Shown here: in pieces, positions 10,834-23,576 of the stretch | Layout: every line of letters begins with the position of its first letter | Numbering within the stretch: position 1 is the first letter of the stretch | Origin: Trichaptum fuscoviolaceum | Lineage: Eukaryota > Basidiomycota > Agaricomycetes > Hymenochaetales > Trichaptaceae | DNA length: 64,000 bases | Assembly (NCBI GenBank): GCA_910574455.1 | Contig: CAJSYZ010000009.1 | Coordinates: 4,667,040 to 4,731,039 of the forward strand | Direction: 5' to 3' | Notes under the pieces: generated by a model | What the model was told of the DNA's origin: nothing | Databases searched by the model: none | Seen by the model: the letters and a program-made list of their open reading frames with translations, nothing else | Translations under genes and position numbers: made by a program

Positions 10834-12385
10834 AGCAAGAAAGAGTCGGGGAAGTGATATCAGAGCTAGAAAGAGGGTTATGTATTAATAGTCACAGATT
10901 TCGGAAGAGTTGTTGCAAAGATTCTTACGAGTTGAATTGAGTTTCACGGCGCAAGCAGATGCAGGAGTTGTTTTATGCAGATCTTTTGTAATGACTTCTG
11001 TGTTGTAGTCTGCTTTTGCTTCTGTAAAGATGATATCATGATATTAACTAGTACGGATATTCTTCCACCTATTGATTAATGTTCCTTGATTCACATACTG
11101 AAGAAAGTTTGTACTGTACCTCAACTCAGGAAGGCTGAAGTCTTTCAGTAATGAAAGGCATTATGTATCGAAACGCTCAGACAATGTCAGGCTCGTCATA
11201 CAGGTCATACGATTAGGACCCATATCCCAGGTCATTTCGGCAAAGACGTGATTGAAGAAACTTGGCCGATACGGTGTGACGTCAAACAGCATGGGCATAA
11301 ATTTCGAATAAACCCGCAAGATGAAGTAATGCATAAAGTCAGATCCATAGAATAAACAAGATCACATATACTGTAATAATATTAACCATATAATGAAGGA
11401 CTTAGATCAGTCTATTCGAGTCTTCCCCAGGGCACAATAATGGTGCGTAGGCACATTTTCCGCAACTCGGTCATAATCATGTGCGGGGAGAGAGAGCCCA
11501 TTGTGAGGATAAGCGCCAATCGTTCCACTCTTCTCCCCGCAGACTGATAGAAAAGTGTATCCACTGTTCGTCCCACCCTAGGAAGGTTATCCGCCGTTGC
11601 TAATAACGGATACTCAAGATAATTGAATGAGATTCGACGACGACTCAGAGGCGCTTGGGGTTGTAAATCAGCTTTCTTTCTTCCTTCCGATGGGCTAGAA
11701 CGTCCAATGCCCTGCCTGGGTCTAGGAGGTCATATTCCATGGAGAGTGTCATCAATGACCACGTCTCAGTCCATTCTTCGTTGATGCATTCTGCGCGAGC
11801 GCTAAGCCGAAGGCCGTTTCTGATTGGCTAGGCTTCGAATGAATTCGTAAAGAGGCACTTGCTCATTACTATCGGAAACTTTCTTCAGTAGATTCACGAG
11901 GATTGTGGTTGGTTTATAGGAGAGAGGTTGGTCGACAGACAGGTATGATACTAAAGAGACGGGGGAGCTTGAGCTCGGGCTGTGCAACGAATAGTAGAAG
12001 CCTGTGTTCTGCCGAGAGTTGCATGTGTGCAACTAGGAGGTTATGATCAGAGCTTAGCGTTACAATTTCGCAAGATTGTTGCATAACCATGAAGTCGGAA
12101 ACCAAGCAATAATTTGAATGATTTCAAACTTGAAGTGCGGGGTGCCGTTGATGCCGAAGAGGCGATAAGAAGGAATATTTTCCCGCGCTGAAGGGAGAAC
12201 GAGCAGGCTCCTTCTCACACTATCGTCTCTGCCTCTTCTTCCTCGTCGCGCACGTCCTTCTCCTCGTCGTTGAACAGCAACTGTCGACTTCGAGCTCACC
12301 GGGCACCGAACTCCAGCCGCAACAAAGGCACCATCTGTTCTTTACGCCCAAGCGATACGAACTGATAGGCACGTCGAAGAGCTCA
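10834..12385. other. Spacer between gene B and the G-alpha fragment
   Basis: No gene recognised. The stretch resembles 54587-56553, the spacer after gene E, including the pyrimidine-rich leader just before the G-alpha start. Both therefore come from one ancestral segment. Open frames are short and not preserved between the two copies. Confidence 0.55.
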
Positions 12386-13895
12386 ATGCGTTCCAAGTCC
12401 TTCACGCACGGGCGCTCGCGCTCGCTCTCTGACCCACTTGCAAAGGCACCCCTTCCGCCACCCGACGAAACACCTGAGGACCGCGAGCACCGCATCCGCA
12501 GCGAGCAGGAGGCACAGAAGGTGTCCGATGCCATCGACGAGCAGATCAAGCTCGACCGCCAGGCGTTCAAAAAACAGAAGCAGGCCATCAAAGTGCTGCT
12601 GCTTGGCCAGAGCGAGAGCGGCAAGAGCACGACGCTCAAACGTGAGTTGCGCCTCTTTGTTGTCATTGCTGTTCCTCGTGCGCGTGCTGGGGAGGCGACG
12701 TTGGCTTGGAGACCGACGTACGAAAGTCATGGGCGCCGACGAGGACGGAGGCGTCGATCTTTCACTCCTTCCAGGGTCGCTGCGAATGCTCGCCTTTCTT
12801 TTTTTTCTTCTCGCAAATGCTCACAATGTGTATTATTATCACCAGAGTTCCACAACTTCTGCACACGCCCGCTGCTTTCCACGCCTGGCGCGCAGTTATC
12901 TACCTCAACCTCATACGTTCAATCCGTCGCATCCTCGACGCCCTCCTCCCTCCCTCTTCAACCATCACAGCGACTGATCCTGCAACTGTACCGGCTGCAC
13001 AACAACCGTCAACCTCTCAGCATCACAACGGGGTCTGGCTATGGCACTGGTGTGACGGGCTATGGCGGCACCTACGGACCCGGATATCAAGAGGAATACA
13101 CCGCCCCACAGGACATCGATTCCTTTCTTTCCTTCAGCTACGAGAGCGGCGCAGTTCACTTAAAAGGCAGCACTACCACGCACGGCGCACCTGCTTTCGC
13201 CAATCAACACACTCGGGGAGGGGGAAATGGTGGTTACGGGAACACCGGAGGAGTGGGTAGTGCTGCAATCGCGAATGGTGTAGTGAATGCAAACGGCTTT
13301 GGAGGTGCAGGATAGACTTCTCAGCAAGCTCGCTTCGAGAAGTATGCGAAACGGCTTGCACCGCTGATGGTGCTCGAGCAGCGCCTTATGCGCCATCTTT
13401 CCTTCCCCGAGGAAGACGATGATCCAACCTCTTCCTCATACAATGACTCGAGCGCACCCAGCAACAGCTTGGGACCCGGGCGACTGCAGCCATCACGGAC
13501 ATGAAGTCCCTCGCAGGGGTCTACATTGATGCAAATGCAGCCCCCGCACCTCACCATTCCCTCTCAATACTCGTACCCCCCATCCTCTTCCGCCCTCAGC
13601 GCCTCCCCGTCCCTCATCTCGCCCGGCGGCGCCTCTTCGCCCTCAAGTGTCTCTGTTTCCAAATTCGGTGAGCTCGCCCTCCAGACGACATCGAACTGGA
13701 AGCAATCCATCTTCACGCTTCGCACCGAAGTCAGCACATACGGGTGAGAATAGTGGGTGGTGGAAGGATCCAGACGACCCAGTGCACGTCTTGAACGCGT
13801 GTGCGTATGGAGTCTGGGGTAAGTTCAGCATCTGGAAGAACAAGGAGGTGCGGTTGGAGGAGAGCACTTGTCCTGGAGACTGAGAGGAAACAAGC
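12386..13895 (+). pseudogene. 5' fragment of a fungal G-protein alpha subunit gene, copy 1
   Basis: Exon 1 (12386-12641) encodes a G-alpha N-terminus ending in the P-loop GQSESGKSTTLK, the nucleotide phosphate-binding loop. A GTGAGT donor follows. Later pieces match the helical domain of the long basidiomycete class: AVIYLNLIRSIRRILDAL (about 12895-12950), FEKYAKRLAPL (about 13336-13368) and SGWWKDPDDPVHVLNA (about 13754-13800). Relative to the copy at 56.55 kb, the second exon starts with two extra bases that shift the frame and lacks 12 bases (the ERIA codons). Homology stops near 13895, before the switch regions and the guanine-specificity motifs, so no working GTPase can be made. The short first exon is open and could be expressed. 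Confidence 0.8.
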
Positions 13896-16667
13896 CAGGG
13901 GTGAGCGCATTTAGATGAAATAACACGGACTGACACTTACGACCTTCGTGATTCTGCGATCTCATGCCAGCGATGACTGCAGCCATGACGTACCCGGACC
14001 CTGGTGATCATCGCCGATCCTCCGAGTCCGCAATCGATGCCGCGCGATCGGCCATCCAGATCGGAATCGAGGCATAAATTACTTTTGCCTGTGCTACGTG
14101 GATTGACGACAAGTCCACGACGACTGCTTGTCTTCATTCCTCTTCGACCATCAATTAGGTACATAGTTAGGACATGTACATAACGATAGAGTTAATATAT
14201 TGTCCTTTTGCTCCTCTATCGTCCATATTCCCACGCCTTCGGCCGGACACTACAAAACTCGTTTGCGAATTCTCTTCAACGAGAGCTGAAGGAGTCCACA
14301 AACCAAACTTCTCAATTGAACCGAAATGCAGACCTCAAAATCTGAAGAACGCCAAGCGCCAGTCGAAAACCAAAAGAAAGGAATGATTGATCTCTTACCT
14401 CTCCATCTTTCACGCCCGTCGCTTCAGATTATGAGTTAACCGGTCACAACGGGGAATTTCGTAACAGCATGATAGTTGTAGACAAACCTGAATTCAAGAT
14501 AACAGATCCTCTTCAACAAAGGGTCCAGTGCTCTCTCACGAGTTCAGCTGGAGAATCACTCTCTGACTTTTCCGTATCTCGCCTGCGCTAGAAACCCGCC
14601 GTTCCAGACCGGACCATCTCCGATCTTGCCAACCGTCTTCAACAACGTGCTCAACCATTCAAGAAAGTCCGACATGAGGTGCCGCATTGTGCATCATACA
14701 CCACGAACCTAATATGGACATTGCAAAGCAAAACCAGAGATATTGGGCCATATCCTGATGCCCCTCGCCAATCTATGAAATCCAAATACGTCAGACAATC
14801 AAATACATTATCAGACAGACAACTAATCTGAACATAGCGGGGTCTTGTTTGTTTTGAGGGTGGTGGGAAAGGTGTGATATGACAGTCTTCACACAAGACG
14901 AGGAGATACGCCGGTGGGATATTTCGCCTGACCGGGTTGGACAAGCGCCCGAAGGTGAAAACGTGTTAGCAGGTACGGGAATGCGCCAAAGACAGCTTTA
15001 GCTGGCGAGGACTGCAAGCCATAGCAAAGGTCGTCCACAAGCAAAATGCCCAACACGTGCGTCCGGCTTTGAAAACGCACAAGGACATGGGATTCACATC
15101 CTTCACCTACCCAGGGAGACAGAAGAGAAAGCAAATGAAACTGAGTAAAAGTCATTTCCCGTGCAGCGGTCGCTTACTAGCTAAGTCACAGATAGACTCT
15201 TCTATCCGAATTCCTTCCGAGCGATATCATTGATAGGAGCATGCTGCCGGCCTACGAAGAAAGGGCGGGTCGCATACTATCAAGCTAGCTAGTCAGGGAC
15301 TTTTTGATGAGTGCAACGGAGGTCCGTGTGTTTTTGTCGATGAGATAAGCACACATGGTCTGAATGAGTTTCGAAACTAGCAAACCATGCCTCGGACAGT
15401 CGAACTGCGAGAAAAGTGAACCGGAAAAGACATACAGGCGTGGAACACCGGGCAAGTTCTTAAGAACCCTTCGAAGTGTCTACTTTCCGTTTCGATGATA
15501 AAAGACAGGGAACGAAGGTGTAGGGGCGTGCTGATGTAGAGTGGGCATTCGCACGAATTTTTTAACTGTCATCCTGCAGCTTGAAGAGAGCTATTCGCTA
15601 TTGGGTTCGAGAGAAATATGATGATTCGATCCTAGTGCACCATTACGTAGCCGCGGTGTGATATAAAAGGACGAGGAAGACAAAGGTTGGGCTTACTGGT
15701 TTGCCATCTTCTACCACCTTCCCATAAGAAATCTTTCGACATTCCAACATCATCTGGCGTCCAACAGCACCCATCGAATGATGTCTGAAATGACGCGAAG
15801 TCAAAGCGTGTGGCACAGAACGCAGAAACTGGTGTGCTCGCATCTTCGTACTGTATGTCGACAATGATGTAGGTCGTCTCTGCGCCTTAGCACAGAACTT
15901 TATGATGACAGGAGCACAATTAAGAGCTGCTGTATCGCAGTATCTGTTGATGTCAGATCTACTCTCACCATTTACTCCAATGCCGTCAAATTACCCACCA
16001 TACCCTCATACGACCATCTTGACTGCTCAAGACGCGCCCCTGGCAAGAAGGACACAGACATTGCAACGTTGAGATGAAAGAGACCGCGGACGGCGCCAAC
16101 CAGTGGAAACGTCAATTTAATGCGAGGGCGGCGCCGTGAGGTTACGAACAAGGTGTCGGCAGCAAGGCCAGTGGGACAGTGGACTTCGAAGATCGCAACT
16201 TGAAAGACGGAGATCAGAACTCGGAGTACTGTCGCCGGCGATTGCCGAATGCCGAAGTTCGCCGAGTGGGCGCTTATTTACGTCAGAGTTGCACTGTCAT
16301 CACCGGGCCGCGCGTTTCTTTCCACCGCACAGATTGACGCTCTCCTCCATCTCCTTGTCTGATGTCTTATCTATGTAGTCTCATCCATCAGAGCTTCAAG
16401 AATTGACGATACTCAGGACACTCTTTCTAATGGTCAGAAAGGTACAAGAATAGCACAATATCTGCAAAAACCGACATCACCTTTGATCTCGCACCGATGG
16501 GCCCACGATAATCTACCTTCCATTGCCAGTGTCAAACTATATGTCCTGATTGATGCTGCCGCTGTCCTCATTACAACAGCATGTTGTTCTACAGGGCACA
16601 GTCTCCCCCGCGTCCCCTCCCCTTTTTCTTACCTCTTGCTCATTCCTTCGACTCAACCAACATCAGC
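13896..16667. other. Spacer between the G-alpha fragment and gene C
   Basis: Matches the spacer at 58046-60875 over most of its length. A dispersed repeat lies at about 13965-14080. On the minus strand at about 15955-15820 an open stretch containing TAALNC and FCAKA is shared with about 60180-60050, though the reading frame drifts afterwards. No other coding signal was recognised. The last 60 bases before gene C are pyrimidine-rich. Confidence 0.5.
13965..14080. repeat. Dispersed spacer repeat, copy 2
   Basis: Shares GATCATCGCCGATCCTCCGA and the GATC-rich tail with the other four copies. Closest by eye to the copy at 58135-58250, which lies at the equivalent place after the second G-alpha fragment. 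Confidence 0.6.
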
Positions 16668-19600
16668 ATGTCCGGTTTGTCCAACTTCTCTCATAAAAAT
16701 CTGTTGCTGATGGTACTTTTCAGAGCCTCTGTCAGGTATCTCGCCGGAAAGTCCGACTGCCAAACCACCCGAAGAACAAGCCGAAGCGCCGGGACACAAT
16801 ACAACGCAACAGGCCTTGTCATTCAAGAACTCCTGAAATCCGTAAAGGGCTTTCAAGCCTCATTGGAAATCCTCAGTGCAAAGGTTGAAGGAAATGGTAA
16901 TTGAACTATCATATACATTACTTCGGTTGTACATCCCGGTAGCTCGTATTAACTATAGGTCTGCTGTCGGAAAGTAACAAACTCTCGACTGACGAGGAAG
17001 TCAGACCAATGAATACCTTAGGAGAGGAACCAGGAGGAAGTCGCCCTACGGAAACCAAGGTCACTGAAAGTAAGTCAGGATCTCATCTTTGGCAATGTGT
17101 GCTCTGATGTTGTCGAAGCCATAGAAACCTGGCCGAGTTCCGAGAAGATAGCGCAATACAAAGAAACATGCTCAAAGCACAGACGGTAATCTACATTCAC
17201 ATCATGCGCATCTTGCTCTTATTGTAATATTACGCTCAGAGAATGCGAAAGAATGCAGGTGGAGGTATGTGAGCTGCTCCTCTCATACGACCTTTCTCGG
17301 AATGACAAAATCAGTTGGGATGCTTAATCGCCCACTTGGGCGTTATTGGAGGCATCAAAAAAAAAATTATTGAGAACGCACAACACGTTTACAATAATCT
17401 GCTTATTCCCGTGCAGTCAGTGGAACGGGCTCTGGATTTGTCAGGCGATGGTGCGTGGTGTCTTTAAGAATTGAAACTACAAATTAAACAGTTGCTTTGT
17501 TCCAGAGAAACAGGATTCAATGTGTAACTTGATAAGCTCCTTTTCTATAGTCTTTAAGTCTGTCCATGACTTTTGGAACTTTTGTAATAAGCCCTACGAC
17601 GAAGAGCTTAGAAAATGAAAGAACTGTCTTGATGTAAGCATTTAAGCTATGATGGGGTCACGACGCTAACTCGACGTGTGAAGAATGGGTGTAGACAGAT
17701 TTCAGGTAAGAACAAAAGTAACTCCAATTGAAGCTTAGTCTGTATTGATTGTGTCGAAAAAAAGGGTTCGTGAACGACGGTGAATTTGTCAGAAGCCTGT
17801 ACTATGTCCACACCGAATTCTTCTCGGACTTGGAAGCGGCGATGGGCGATCTTATCGAAGCTTTGATTTCATACGAAGAGAGATGTAAGTAGTCTGGCGC
17901 ATGATGATGTCCTGGAATTGATTCGGTTGATAATCTTGATTCCTTCTAAGCTTCGAAAGATTGGTTGGCGCAGCAGGAGAATGAGGTCTATGACACACGC
18001 TGTAGGGAATACATGGGCTCTGTCTTTCCATCATCAGGCCCCGGAGCAGCGGTAGCTTGGCCGCAGGACGAGAAATTCAAAAAGCTGTGGGAAACGTTTG
18101 AAAGGCAAGGGGTGTACGACATTCCATTCCATCTAAGTTGTGGGTGAATTTTTACAATATCATTTTTCCAAAGATCGTACGCAACGATGCAGGGCGAGGT
18201 GTGTACTTAATTCAATTATGTGTGACCTATGAATTGTATTGACATAGGTAGCTTGGTCATCTGATTGCACATTACGGAGTCGTTGGGGGAGACAATGAAG
18301 TCATTAAATCTTCCAGATTTCTTCAAGATAAGATCGGCAATGCTGTCGAAGAATTAAAAGATCTTTTGACTGCTGATTCAGATGGTGAGTAGTTTTCGTT
18401 ATTGTGTACCCCATAGTAAACATAGCAAGGTTCCAGATTGGTGGATAGCAAGATGCAAAGCTGTGAAATCACTTACAGTGCTTTGTTTTGCCGTTACCAG
18501 CTTTGAGAAGAGCCTGTATCACCAAAAGCATGCATTTTACTTTCGGAAAGTCAAACAGTGGACTGTCTGCCTATCGGTAAGCACTAGTTATGAGCGGAAA
18601 ATATTTGTAAGATTGATTTCCTTTGTAGAATGGCTTGCGACATATCGAAAGTGAGGAATGAAAGCTTCCAAAGTGTGCGCTAATTGATTTTTGATCACGC
18701 CAGTCTTATCACCGTGCTCCAGGCCAGTCAAGTTTCTACATTATATATTCAACGACCTCTTGCCCGAGCTAGAAGACGTAATGCTCGGCGTCAACCATGC
18801 ACCGGAACAGCTCGAGCTTCAAGGAAGTAAATTATTCGGAATCAATGCTGGACATGTTGCTGAAGAACTGAAGACATTCGGAAAGGAGTGTATGTAAGAG
18901 TTCTCGTCGTCTCAACCGCTACTAATTCAATTCCAACGTAGCTTTACCGAAATTCCTTGTCGACCAAATGGAGAGGGACACAACACGATATATCAACTTA
19001 ACGACGATCGCCACGTTCTTCTCCAGCGTGACCGCGACCACACTCCAGTTCACATACGCGCCAACGGACTCGGAACCGTCGAGCTCCTTGAGAGGGGTGG
19101 TCAACCTCTTCTGGTTCTTGTCGTTAGTCTTCAGCGTATCGTCGGGTGTGAGTAGCTTGTTGGGATTGACATGGAGGAAGTCTTCAATGTGCGTGATATT
19201 CTCCGTCTGTGATTCGGCTAAGCTTGATGATATGCATTAAAGATACGACTCTCGTGTTCCTCCGAAACTAGTTCACTTGTGGTTCGACAAGGCACCCATG
19301 CTCTTCCTGATTATTGCAGCTGTCGCTTTCGTCATTGGACTAAATATGTTTGCATATCTGTCGCTCCAGGTTCGTCATAAAGCATAGAAAGGTCAGCATA
19401 GAATCTTACGGATATCCAGCCACGATATGTCTCTTTTTCAACAACCATTCTCACCGGAGTACACGGAGCGTGCTTAATTGCCGTTACGGCTTGGTTTATA
19501 TATCAACTCAAGCATGAGTCCATTTGGGCTGGCTGGGTCAGGGCGGTCATGACGTCGATTAGTACAGGCGTGAAATGGAATTGGAAGATGGTTGCAACGG

Positions 19601-20695
19601 GCGTGGAATGGATTTGGAAACCGGTCAAACGGCTCTACGAGAAGTACAAGCAGAAGTTCCACCTTCGACGTAACATCTATTGGTATACCCTCCTTTTCCT
19701 GCTATGCCAAATTCGAGCTGACGATGGTTCTTCAGGGCATTCGGGATCGACAACCGCGTAGCACGTCTAAATCTCGAGGTAGACTGGAGTCGTGACTGGC
19801 CAGGGCCGTATCTCCTTTCCAAGCTCATCCGCTGCATTGCATATCCGATCAAGAGATGCTGTCTGGCAACAAAGAAGGCTCTTTTTGACCTCTGTCACAC
19901 TGTCCGGGCACATATATGCATGCCCTCTCATAAAGGAGACGCAGGAGACGACGTTGAGCGGGGAGAAAGTGGCAGACGAAAAGAAGCGGAAGCACCAGAG
20001 GAAACCTCCTCGGAAACCCCTGCCGAGAAAGCGAAGAATGAGTTTCGTGGATCTTTGCAGAAGATCTTTAGTGACGCCAATCGCGTGAATGTATTCATGG
20101 AGGAAATTGACTATTGGGAAGACGAGATGTAAGGTCCTCCATTTCCGTAATGACAAGCCTACTAAATTGGATTAGTATCGATGATGACGACGACTTCAAA
20201 CGGCGGTTCAAGAGTTTGTTCTGGGGCTACCCGGATCTCTTCGATATAATGATTGAAGAATTACGCCCCGCATTGGTTGAAGCACGCGAGAAGGAGTGGG
20301 AAGAGGACGAAGAGGAGGACGAGGAGGAAGAGGAAGATATGTCAATGGGTCATGACGACAATGGTCTTATAGTACCTGAAGCTACGGGCCAAGACAAGCA
20401 CAACACCGCTCTTGTCCCACCCCAATCAAGCCAGACTGTTCCCCTTGATGACGAGCCAGGATCAATGGATGTGACACAAATGGATGCTCGACCGGATAAC
20501 CAAGGTCAACCGGACAACCATCCTCCCACTCTGGATGAGCCCGCTTTGTTCACCGGATCGGGAAACACAGATGCGTTGGAACCTACGTCTGGAGACTTGA
20601 TCCCGCAATCGGACGTAGGAGCGAGAGCTACTACGCCTTTCGAGATCGAGGAAGTCCTGTCCACACTGGAGAGCAAGACCGAGGATCCTAAATAG
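16668..20695 (+). pseudogene. Gene C: family copy of the second N-terminal type, with disabling changes
   Basis: Same organisation as gene B: ATG, microintron, cassettes (CLIAHLGVIGG and LGHLIAHYGVVGGD), membrane core starting MERDTTRYINLTT at 18968, tail with WGYPDL, stop at 20695. Its N-terminal exons match gene F and differ strongly from B, D and E. Two defects are visible. A one-base deletion relative to F in the second exon (near 16790) shifts the frame if the family splice pattern is used. An in-frame TGA at 17616-17618 stands where F has a Trp codon. The membrane core and tail remain open. The Trp/Lys repeat occurs twice. Most likely a recent pseudogene, although a shorter product from a downstream start cannot be excluded. 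Confidence 0.7.
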
Positions 20696-22652
20696 CAAGG
20701 AAGAGACACGAAAGGAACGTCTGAGGTCATAGAAGGAGTATGTATAGTTAAGAATTCCGTAGTGAAGCTTTGAGATTCGCGTGTATAGGTTTGGTTTCCA
20801 CAGAGTAAGTTGGACGTAGTCGTATATATTTTTGTGATAGCTGTTTTTGCAGATGTTTTTTAGTGGACCTTGCTATGTAGTCAGCCTTTGCTCTTGTGAT
20901 GATGAATGTTCAAACCTTTAGCTAATGTGCATTAGTAAAAAAGACTTCGGGATATCTTGCTCGAGCTGACGGCAGACCGCGATAGATGACGACTTCAGTC
21001 GACGCACCCACTGGCAGTCAGATCCAATCTCCTCATACAACCTACGTAACAAACCATAGCCGGAAAGATTTATCACTTTATAAGCGACAGATAACAGCAA
21101 ACAAAATCACAAAAGAATATCAGCCATATCAAGCAGTACTCGCCAAGAGTCACTTTGATATAGCATAGCATAGCTTACGCAGGCAAGCGTTGTCTACGAA
21201 AGCGAAGCTTACTACGCCTGCCCCGCCAGAAAGCACGTACGCCTTCGACTGTGAGCTTAATACGGAGAGATTTAGAGAAGCTTGAGTACAGATCTAGGTG
21301 GAAGCTGAAGATGATGGAGAAGATGAATGAAGGGCGAGTGTAAAGTGAGTATGAGACATACCAGAATGCTCTGGGCGCGCGAGCGGACAATTCAGTGGCT
21401 GGATGAAGGCTTCCGTTCGTACCGTGTCTTCCAGGACTCATCATTCTCTCTCTCTTCCCTGATACAAACAAGACGAGACTCTAGCAGAATGTGCAATGGC
21501 CTTGTCAAGGCCACATGCGCTCAGGCTGTCCTTCACAATGTCCAATGGTGTTAGAGTTGCTGAGTGTGCGGTTACTGAAGAGGTCAAGGATCGTGCAGAC
21601 CGCCGCGGAGAACAATGTCGGGGTTGTGGTATGCATTCGGATGATCAAATCAGCTAAGGGTTGATTAGCGAATACAGGGCCACGTATTTAGGTAGACGCG
21701 AGGGAGCTGTGCAAGTTAGGAGGGTATGGAAAGGTCATTCTCATACGCGTTGCGGAGTGGTGGCAAAGCGAAATGGTAAAGAGATTTTGGCCGTGATCGC
21801 GCGGAGCGTAAGAGCGGATAACACGAGTTTGGGGAGGAAGGGACCACTATGACATGATGCCATCGAGCGTGTCATGAGTAGGAGGGAGACGGATGATTGA
21901 GTGCGGGAGTTTCCAGAGGCAGAGGTGTGGTGGACTTGTATACATCTCCAGCGTAGTGTTATAGGTATTTTCTCACACGGACCAGCCCGGATACTATCGA
22001 GATTCACCGATCTTGTACCAGTGATGACGCACCCGCTCCGCTCAGCCCCTGACGATCACCGCCGATCCTCCGAAGGCCATGTTGTCCAATCGGCCTTCCA
22101 GATCTCGATTGACTAAGAAAGTCACTGCGTCTGCGCTAAGTCATTGGTGACTGCACCCGTGTACCCCTGCAGTGAAGAGAACGGTATCGGTAGAGCCTCT
22201 CCTTCCCTTTTACCTATTCCCTCATGCTCAGCATCTTGCGCTTTCAGTGTTCTTTTTGCGATACACTCGCGCCCATCTGAGTACGCACCGAGGCTAGGTT
22301 GTCGCTCAAAGGTGGAAGATACTCTGTTGTAAATGGTGGGTCGTGAGACTGAGAGGATAGAGGAGGGATGGAGATGAACACACCATTCTTTCGGATAGGT
22401 AACCTCCACAATGCCATTGCACATTCCCTGGCACTCATTGTACTTCTCGATATCCTCACACTCCTCGATTATCGGCTTGAACACAGGTATACTGCGTCAT
22501 GGCCGGGTTGAGTCGCACCTGTCTGAAGGCAAGGCTGGGTGTTGATGGAGGCGAGGTGTCGTAGAAATGTCGAGGTGTGGATGGGCTCGGAGACAATGAG
22601 TGCCGCCGCGCGCATGCCGTTGCCTCATTTGGTACTACTGCTCAGCAAAATA
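20696..22652. other. Spacer downstream of gene C
   Basis: Closely parallels 45057-47080 downstream of gene D. A pair of 97-98 codon minus-strand frames (21175-21471 and 45561-45854) is shared, but many differences change residues, so I attribute it to shared ancestry of the DNA. A dispersed repeat is at about 22015-22120. The right edge is the insertion point of the KDZ element. Confidence 0.55.
22015..22120. repeat. Dispersed spacer repeat, copy 3
   Basis: Carries GATCACCGCCGATCCTCCGA followed by CCAATCGGCCTTCCAGATC. It lies at the same place relative to gene C as the copy at 46425-46520 does to gene D. Confidence 0.55.
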
Positions 22653-22660
22653 TTTTTATC

Positions 22661-23406
22661 ACCTAAGACTCCCGGTATCCAGAACCTTGTTAGCCGGTAG
22701 CCTTGGCTCAAGGCTGCTGGCTAACTAGGTTCTGATACGCCTATATTACTATACTGTGTGCCATCCCGTCTGTTAAAAGGGACTTCGTCGTTCACAGACC
22801 TGCTCACCGGGCCTAGCTTGACCGAGGACCCTGGGGGCTGGCCTCGGCGACCGCCGTAAGGGTCTGTCCTGCGTGTCGCGCGCGCGCGCCGTGCCTCGGA
22901 CCTTGCCGCCGCGCCTCCCACGCGCCCACGACGCGTCGTCGCCGTCACCACACCCTTGCTCGCCGTCGCCGACAGCGAGCACGGCCGTCTCACTCAATAC
23001 TTGTCCGTTTGGCTTCGTTTTTTTTGCATTATGCAGTAAATGTGGAACACAATCAAGATATGTAGTTATAAAAATAATTATGCATACAAAGGTCGGCATG
23101 TGAGCTGCAATCTGGGCTAGCAGGCCCCGGGACCCAGGGGCAGGGCCCGGCAACCGCCGTAAGGGTCTGTCCTGCATGTCGCGCGCGCGCGCCGTGCCTC
23201 GGACCTTGCCGCCGCGCCTCCCACGCGCCCACGACGCGTCGTCGCCGTCACCACACCCTTGCTCGCCGTCGCCGACAGCGAGCACGGCCGTCTCGCTCAA
23301 TACTTGTCCGTTTGGCTTCGTTTTTTTTGCATTATGCAGTAAATTCATAGAGCAGTCAAGCAATGCATGTATTAAAAATCATAATTCCATAATGTTGAGC
23401 CATCCT
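22661..23406. repeat. Left terminal inverted repeat of the KDZ element, with internal duplication
   Basis: The outer 380 bases (22661-23040) and an inner piece (about 23344-23406) match the right repeat in inverted order. Between them a GC-rich unit of about 215 bp, ending in TTTTTTTTGCATTATGCAGT, is present a second time (first about 22826-23040, second about 23126-23343). About 85 unrelated bases separate the two units. The repeat contains a strongly CG-rich block near 22880 and 23180. Confidence 0.82.
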
Positions 23407-23576
23407 TTCTTAAGCTCGCGGGCAGGTCATGTGACCAGTAGTTTGTTGTGCCGCACGAGCATGCTGTTAATGCATGTTCTACGACAAACCTGAAAGGCAC
23501 GCATCCCATTACACAATGCTCAACCACAGTGTTATGAAGACTACTGCACCCTTCTGCAAGCCGACAGGTGCACAAA

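Noticed and set aside
12438..12977. 179-codon Ser/Arg-rich frame overlapping G-alpha exon 1 (partner at 56606-57181)
   Set aside because: It is an alternative frame of the G-alpha exon and intron; the real frame has a perfect P-loop.
21175..21471. Minus-strand 98-codon frame, with a 97-codon partner at 45561-45854, as a small gene
   Set aside because: The spacers are duplicates, many differences change residues, and there is no motif or splice context.
22773..23363. 196-codon minus-strand frame in the left KDZ terminus
   Set aside because: It is made of the duplicated terminal unit read through CG-rich sequence, with an internal repeat and no match to element genes.
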